This document shows positions 62,801 to 64,000 of a stretch of DNA of 64,000 nucleotides, one piece after another. A program made the translations under genes and the position numbers. Each line of letters opens with the position of its first letter. Positions within the stretch are counted from its first letter, which is position 1. This DNA is from Pohlia nutans (Eukaryota > Streptophyta > Bryopsida > Bryales > Mniaceae), in the NCBI GenBank assembly GCA_022496805.1, contig CM040094.1:2999501-3063500 (forward strand). The letters are read 5' to 3'. The notes beneath the pieces are model-generated. The model worked only from the letters and a program-made list of their open reading frames with translations. It was not told the DNA's origin and did no database searches.

Positions 62801-64000
62801 ACATATCATACATACATACATATATATAGAATTTGTTTCTAACCTTCTCGAGGAAGAAGGCGGTGGGCTGGATGTTTCTGGTCCAAGAGTTCTTGCGAAT
62901 GGCGATGGTCATGTCGGTGTAATCAGGCTCCGGGAGAACGACACCGGGAAACAAATCGGACAAGATACCCTCAAATAATGGAACATCGTGAGCGAGAAAC
63001 TTGGGAGCATTGACATCCTTGAGTGATTTCAACATAAGCACACCTTCGTCTTCCTCCGGAAACTTCTGCTTCACAGCCCCCGCTGCACGAAGCACGGAAA
63101 TCACAGCTCGCATACCATAGTCATAATGGTTCTGGCTTGACAGCTGCTCACTGTTGAATTTGGAGCTCAATATTGAAATTAGAATCATGTTAATTGCATA
63201 CACTTATAACATTCAGTAGCCTCTGTAATTGCTGCCTTTCCCCAACAGAATGATGTGGAATATCCCACATCATTTCATCCCCCAATGAAATGATGTGGGA
63301 TATTGTACACATTAGTAGGTATGGGGGCAGGTGTCATTAAGCAAGATACAGTCAATTATGGTGAACAGTAATCAAAAGCATTCACTCAATCACAATTCAA
63401 CAATGTTTTGTAATTGTTTATTTGATTTAACAGTTCATTCAATTACAAATCGCTAGTCACTCCATATATAAAGATGGATGGAACTAAAAGGCAGCTAGTG
63501 AATGTTATGCTAAGTAGGAAATGTGTTGTTTTTCACTTACTATAAATGAAAAAGGAATGAAACCGTGCCAGGCACATGGGTTGTGTTAGTGCTTGTGAGT
63601 GGTTTTGGTCACAAGAAGACAGAAATATAGGCATAATATTTTACCACTGTTTACTGTTCCGAGAATGAAAAACGACACGTTTGCTACCAGCGATAGATTG
63701 AACAAAACGAGTTATGATACATTTCATCTATACCGTACTCGGAAGGCATGGTCGGCAAAAAATAATTATATAAAGAGGTGAGGGAATATTAAGTAGTACC
63801 TGCAAAGTCGATATGTAGCCACCAGTTTACGAGCCAATGATCTAGCATCCAGGTAACCAAAGGAATATAATGTAATTTCTGAAATAAGAGCGTAATCAGG
63901 AACCATCATGGCCACAGAACGAAACAAAGCCTTCAAATTATCTGGTAGCTCAGAGCGACCAGCGTAACCAGGATTCATTGTAATGAACACGTTGCATGTC
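30429..64000 (-). CDS. Axonemal inner-arm dynein heavy chain, DNAH1/DHC2-like, 3' 31 exons (5' end beyond window)
   Basis: Exons, 5' to 3': 63800-64000, 62844-63150, 62162-62473, 61151-61255, 60153-60619, 58707-59017, 57996-58102, 56900-57066, 55921-56134, 54856-55112, 54257-54400, 53046-53343, 51920-52036, 51201-51515, 50599-50808, 49520-49765, 48659-48793, 47483-47755, 46197-46385, 44911-45303, 43878-44150, 43096-43275, 41930-42168, 40244-40571, 38772-39110, 37667-37954, 35783-36025, 34687-34995, 33038-33226, 31713-32168, 30429-30659. They join in frame into 2613 codons plus TAG. The protein is the ATP-driven motor of flagellar inner arms. It covers the end of AAA1, AAA2-AAA6, the microtubule-binding stalk and the C-terminal domain. 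Wording such as [19 protein letters not shown] and [20 protein letters not shown] is closest to DNAH1. The DNAH3/7/12 group is the alternative. No break was seen. Confidence 0.94.
31406..31659. mobile_element. CACTA-like MITE, TSD TAA, dynein last intron
   Basis: Left CACTA...AAAACTATGCAAAAAAG and right inverse CGCTAGTAGAAAACTATGCC, with TAA on both flanks (31403-31405, 31660-31662). Confidence 0.7.
32193..32385. mobile_element. CACTA-like MITE, TSD TGG
   Basis: CACTAGTAGCAGATC to CCTACTAGTG with TGG on both sides. Its left end is 24 bp from the exon 30 acceptor. Confidence 0.85.
32451..32668. mobile_element. Family E TTAA MITE
   Basis: TTAACCCTTAAAGG to CCCTTAAGGGTTAC (one base lost from the right TTAA). 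Uninterrupted copy of the 12722-13501 family, inverted. Used here as an empty site. Confidence 0.8.
33272..33867. mobile_element. TTAA-flanked element, family B relative
   Basis: TTAACCCCTAAACGTACC against GGGACGTTTAGGGGTTAA. The interior shares TTTTGAATTTTAGATTCCATCC with family B. A second TTAACCC start lies 7 bp upstream. Confidence 0.75.
34118..34338. mobile_element. MITE with GGCCTGATAT-type ends
   Basis: GGCATGATATATATATACC to CCCCATATCAGACCATC. About 80% alike by eye to 47890-48109. Confidence 0.7.
34364..34555. mobile_element. CACTA-like MITE
   Basis: CACAATAGTAAACC to CCTATTAGTG with the family core (TCTTCTTGTGACCAAAAC). Confidence 0.7.
35024..35145. repeat. SINE-like repeat copy
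   Basis: TAGATAGAAATTCC, GCGTGAATAAAGTGTC, GTGCCCACCG and GCCATTGGTGCAAGACTAC in the order seen in the other copies. Confidence 0.6.
35180..35560. mobile_element. Family B TTAA MITE, left end lost
   Basis: TAAGATATTGACAATTTG, GTAGTGATTTTTGGAGA and CATGAAGCTAACTTCC as in 1160-1953. Right end GAGGGGTTAA. Confidence 0.65.
36946..37090. repeat. SINE-like repeat copy
   Basis: GATAGATACTCC, GTGAATATTAAAGTGT and GCCATTGGTGCAAGACTA in family order. Confidence 0.6.
37167..37437. repeat. Foldback element with perfect 34-bp central hairpin
   Basis: Outer arms TTATACTCTTATTTATTCACTCCAAATCATT are inverse at 37398-37430. The centre 37264-37343 is a perfect 34-bp inverted repeat around a 12-base loop. 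Lies in dynein intron 26. Confidence 0.85.
37962..38189. mobile_element. Family A TTAA MITE 8 bp from a dynein acceptor
   Basis: TTAACCCCCAAAGGACC to GGTCTTTTAGGGGTTAA with the family core. Its terminus supplies most of the pyrimidine-rich tract before exon 26. Confidence 0.85.
38349..38471. mobile_element. Family A fragment cut by a CACTA-like element
   Basis: TTGAACCCCTAAAGGACC, GCTCAAATTGGG and GAGTAGGTCTTATGTG, then interrupted at 38472. Confidence 0.6.
38472..38664. mobile_element. CACTA-like MITE, TSD TAA
   Basis: CACTAGAAGGAAACG to GCTACTAGTG with TAA on both sides (38469-38471, 38665-38667). Confidence 0.82.
39500..39780. repeat. Foldback element
   Basis: Left arm GGGTTTGTACATATTTCACACGG...GCGCTAATTCTGCAC against right arm GTGCAGAATCCATGCGGAATTAGCGC...CCGTGCAAAAATGTACAAACCC. 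Confidence 0.75.
39792..40013. mobile_element. MITE with CTACACTAAATA ends, TSD TA
   Basis: Second copy of the element at 1419-1640. CTACACTAAATAGG / CCTATTTAGTGTAG ends with TA on both sides. Abuts a CACTA-like element. Confidence 0.8.
40014..40203. mobile_element. CACTA-like MITE, left tip replaced
   Basis: TAGGAAATGTATCGCTTTTC core to GCTACTAGTG. Its CACTAG start is missing at the junction with 39792-40013. The right end is 40 bp from the exon 24 donor. Confidence 0.75.
40939..41104. mobile_element. MITE with ATTCAGTAGC ends, short copy
   Basis: ATAACATTCAGTAGC to GGCTACTGAATTTTAT. Shares GATGATGTGGAATATTCC with 44385-44744 and 63207-63509. Confidence 0.6.
41338..41527. mobile_element. 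CACTA-like MITE, degenerate left end
   Basis: CACCAGAAGAATATG to CCTACTAGTG. Seemingly inserted in an old family A copy (AGACCAAATTTTATACCA just left). Confidence 0.65.
41591..41856. mobile_element. MITE with GGGGTGCACT ends
   Basis: CGGGGGGTGCACTCTAC against GTACAGTGCACCCCCG. Core words GTATACGTGAATATTT and TGTTTATTGTATGTATAC. Three copies in the window. Confidence 0.8.
41857..41886. repeat. (TA)n microsatellite
   Basis: About 15 TA units directly after the MITE end. Confidence 0.9.
43365..43825. mobile_element. Family E TTAA MITE interrupted by a second TTAA element
   Basis: TTAACCTTTAAAGGGTTGATG to GACCTTTAAGGGTTAA. Continuous with 32451-32668 (inverted) once 43502-43734 is removed. Ends 53 bp from the exon 21 donor. 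Confidence 0.85.
43502..43734. mobile_element. TTAA-flanked MITE nested in family E
   Basis: TTAACCTCCAAACGTC to GGGCGTTTAAGGGTTAA. Flanks TTTTGATC and ACTCATAGGAGG. The empty site (inverse of 32518-32544) has one TTAA between the same flanks. Confidence 0.87.
44319..44884. mobile_element. GGTTTGATAT-ended element hosting another MITE
   Basis: GGTTTGATATGGGTACCCCG against the inverse of AGATACCCATATCAGACT, followed by AAAAGCCCTTTT / AAAGGGCTTTTT. The 44385-44744 element sits inside. Confidence 0.65.
44385..44744. mobile_element. MITE with ATTCAGTAGCC ends
   Basis: ATAACATTCAATAGCCTC to AAGGCTACTGAATGTTAT. The interior holds ATGATGTGGAATATCCCACAT. Near-copy at 63207-63509. Confidence 0.78.
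45315..45454. repeat. Perfect 70-bp tandem duplication beside dynein exon 20
   Basis: Two identical 70-bp units (45315-45384, 45385-45454) start 12 bp upstream of exon 20. The identity implies a recent event. Confidence 0.92.
45536..45606. repeat. Tandem duplication of about 35 bp
   Basis: AAATGCAACAAGGTTTCTAG...TGTTATCATCCC occurs twice in a row, at the right end of a degenerate CACTA-like copy. Confidence 0.85.
45879..46051. mobile_element. CACTA-like MITE, second family, TSD TGC
   Basis: CACTACAAAGAGAAGGTGTCGC against GCGACGCCTTTTCTAGTAGTG, with TGC on both sides (45876-45878, 46052-46054). Confidence 0.8.
46091..46170. mobile_element. Short CACTA-like MITE beside exon 19 donor
   Basis: CACTAATAGTCCCG to CACCTTGTTCTATTAGT. 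About 26 bp from the exon 19 end. Confidence 0.5.
46884..47170. mobile_element. MITE with GGGGTGCACT ends
   Basis: CGGGGATGCACTCTACATTG to GTTTAGTACAGTGCATGC, with the core of 41591-41856. Confidence 0.75.
47890..48109. mobile_element. MITE with GGCCTGATAT ends
   Basis: GGCCTGATATGAATACC to GGTACCTATATCAGGCC. Homologous to 34118-34338 throughout. Confidence 0.78.
48152..48298. mobile_element. Foldback CTAGTA-ended MITE
   Basis: CTAGTAAGAATTTGGTTCTT against AAGGACCAAATTCCTACTAG. The arms continue through GTCCATTGTGACTTAAATGG, giving an almost complete hairpin. Confidence 0.75.
48851..49081. mobile_element. Family E TTAA MITE
   Basis: TTAACCCTTAAAAGGTCC to CCTTCAAGGGTTAA. Uninterrupted copy. 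Confidence 0.82.
50963..51150. mobile_element. Family A TTAA MITE, right end lost
   Basis: TTAACCCCTAAAGGCCC, GAATTGGGCC and TTCTTCACTGATTTTGGTGA. Fades near 51150. Confidence 0.65.
51675..51862. mobile_element. CACTA-like MITE
   Basis: CACTAGTAGGAAATGTG to CTGCTACTAGTG: clean inverted ends. No matching 3-bp flank here. 57 bp from the exon 13 donor. Confidence 0.82.
52425..53025. repeat. Tandem array of about 105-bp units, five copies
   Basis: Units carry GTGTTCTTCTAGGTCTCA, TTGGGCTAATTAGAATAAAG, CTACCATTCCACCATTCCAC and AATCATTCAAGTTTGATT. The fourth unit is split by the SINE-like repeat at 52765-52875. A looser relative occurs at 56520-56830. Confidence 0.85.
52765..52875 (-). mobile_element. 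SINE-like element, 13-bp target duplication
   Basis: TAGTTGGGCTAAT flanks it exactly (52752-52764, 52876-52888). Minus-strand sequence reads AGAAACTCCGGACC, GAATAAAGTGT and GGGCCATTGGTGCGAGACT. Confidence 0.75.
53740..53905. repeat. GTTCCCAT-rich simple repeat
   Basis: GTTCCCA recurs about eight times in 150 bp, mixed with TCCCCTAAT and TTCCTAAT variants. Confidence 0.7.
53975..54046 (-). repeat. SINE-like 5' part fused to TGGTATCAGAGC
   Basis: On the minus strand: GATAGATAGAAACACCGACC, GGCGTGAATAAAGTGTCCG and TTCGTAAT, followed directly by TTTTGGTATCAGAGCGAGG. TGGTATCAGAGC is the common initiator-tRNA primer site of Copia-type retrotransposons. Confidence 0.5.
55113..55306. mobile_element. 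Family A TTAA MITE truncated at the exon 10 acceptor
   Basis: The right end is GATCCTTTAGGGGTTAA. On the left the family word CATGGTTTTAAAATGACAAA appears as CATAGTTTTAAATTAACAAA and stops at the exon border. The outer 24 bases are absent. Confidence 0.75.
57205..57324. mobile_element. CACTA-like MITE, second family
   Basis: CACTAGTAGAAAAGGTGGC against GCCACTTTTTTTACTTGTG. Confidence 0.6.
58240..58693. mobile_element. Family E element with a TTAA element inserted in its terminus
   Basis: Family E words TATTATACACCAACATTCC to TATCCCCATCAGCCCTT. The expected end TTAAGGGTTAA is split by 58449-58686 and resumes as GGGTTAA. Ends 13 bp from the exon 6 donor. Confidence 0.75.
58449..58686. mobile_element. 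TTAA-flanked MITE
   Basis: TTAACCCTTAAACGTCCC to CAGACATTTAGGGGTTAA. The core resembles 43502-43734 in inverse orientation. Confidence 0.8.
59041..59075. repeat. Interstitial telomere-type repeat
   Basis: Three TTTAGGG units with slight slippage in dynein intron 5. TTTAGGG is the standard plant telomere word. Confidence 0.75.
59298..59434 (+). mobile_element. SINE-like element, 12-bp target duplication
   Basis: ACACACCAATCA lies on both sides (59286-59297, 59435-59446). Reads GATAGATAGATAGAAACACC, GGCGTAAATAAGGTATCC and GGGCAAAGGGCCATTGG. Confidence 0.78.
59558..59765. mobile_element. Degenerate family A MITE
   Basis: TTAATCCCTCAAGAAC, ATTCATGGTTTAAAAGG, ATGGGACCAAATTTTATATC and ATAGGACCTACATAAAAT. 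Right terminus not recognisable. Confidence 0.6.
61617..61882. mobile_element. MITE with GGGGTGCACT ends
   Basis: CCGGGAGATGCACTGTACAT to GTACAGTGCACCCCGGGG. Third copy of the 41591 family. Confidence 0.78.
61919..62111. mobile_element. CACTA-like MITE, TSD ATG
   Basis: CACTAGTAGCAAACATG to TTCTTCTAGTG with ATG on both sides (61916-61918, 62112-62114). 50 bp from the exon 3 donor. Confidence 0.83.
63207..63509. mobile_element. MITE with ATTCAGTAGCC ends
   Basis: TAACATTCAGTAGCCTC to GGCAGCTAGTGAATGTTA. Near-copy of 44385-44744. Confidence 0.75.
63510..63691. mobile_element. CACTA-like MITE abutting another MITE
   Basis: AAGTAGGAAATGTG core to TTTGCTACCAGCG. Ends are degenerate. It lies directly beside 63207-63509. 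Confidence 0.6.

Larger units (their letters stand above)
62844..64000 (-). other. Dynein exons 1-2: end of AAA1 and AAA1-AAA2 link
   Basis: Exons 63800-64000 and 62844-63150, residues 1-169 of the visible part. The first exon opens inside AAA1 at the sensor-1 region ([14 protein letters not shown]) and continues with [14 protein letters not shown], which follows the main ATPase site in all axonemal dyneins. Exon 2 carries [17 protein letters not shown] and [13 protein letters not shown]. The AAA1 Walker A and B motifs lie beyond the right edge. The intron between the exons holds an ATTCAGTAGCC-ended MITE and a CACTA-like element. Confidence 0.9.

Overview
This is nuclear DNA from a eukaryote, most likely a land plant that still makes swimming sperm (bryophyte, lycophyte, fern, or less likely a cycad or ginkgo). 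Four things point there. A spliced axonemal dynein heavy chain gene fills the right half. It shares the window with a PP2-type F-box gene, an NDR1/HIN1-like LEA-2 gene and a SAP-domain gene of a plant-typical family. Introns are long and AT-rich with GT-AG ends. Runs of the plant telomere word TTTAGGG occur inside the sequence. No rRNA, tRNA, bacterial-type operon or CRISPR array was seen.

Layout, with every recognisable gene on the minus strand. 1-3048: transposon debris. 3068-7915: nine-exon SAP-domain gene. 9321-10518: two-exon F-box/PP2 gene, preceded by a tandem-repeat array (10680-11730). 11733-12053: a weak ORF. 12720-18333: nested miniature transposons. 19781-21285: two-exon NDR1/HIN1-like gene with repeated sequence upstream. 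21900-30428: gene-poor AT-rich DNA with several miniature transposons. 30429-64000: 31 exons of a single-headed inner-arm dynein heavy chain, closest to the animal DNAH1 / Chlamydomonas DHC2 class. The 5' part (stem, linker and most of AAA1) lies beyond the right edge. The 31 exons join with consistent phase into 2613 codons plus a stop, without a frameshift.

The most striking layer is not the genes but the miniature inverted-repeat elements. The largest group consists of several unrelated-core families that all end in TTAACCCYTWAA-type termini and duplicate TTAA. Two nested copies can be compared with empty sites elsewhere in the window, and this shows the TTAA target duplication directly. 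That behaviour belongs to piggyBac or Kolobok transposons and is not commonly reported at this density in land plants. Others are CACTA-like elements with 3-bp duplications, a Tc1/mariner-like element with TA duplication, a SINE-like repeat with 12-13 bp duplications, and several foldback families. Many sit within 10-60 bp of dynein splice sites, and one appears to form the splice acceptor itself.

The genes share no obvious pathway. The dynein acts in the sperm flagellum, the F-box protein would act in ubiquitin ligase complexes, the LEA-2 protein at a membrane, and the SAP protein probably in the nucleus. All coordinates were read by eye. Exon ends rest on GT-AG sites plus reading-frame continuity, and family assignments rest on remembered motif wording, not on a search.
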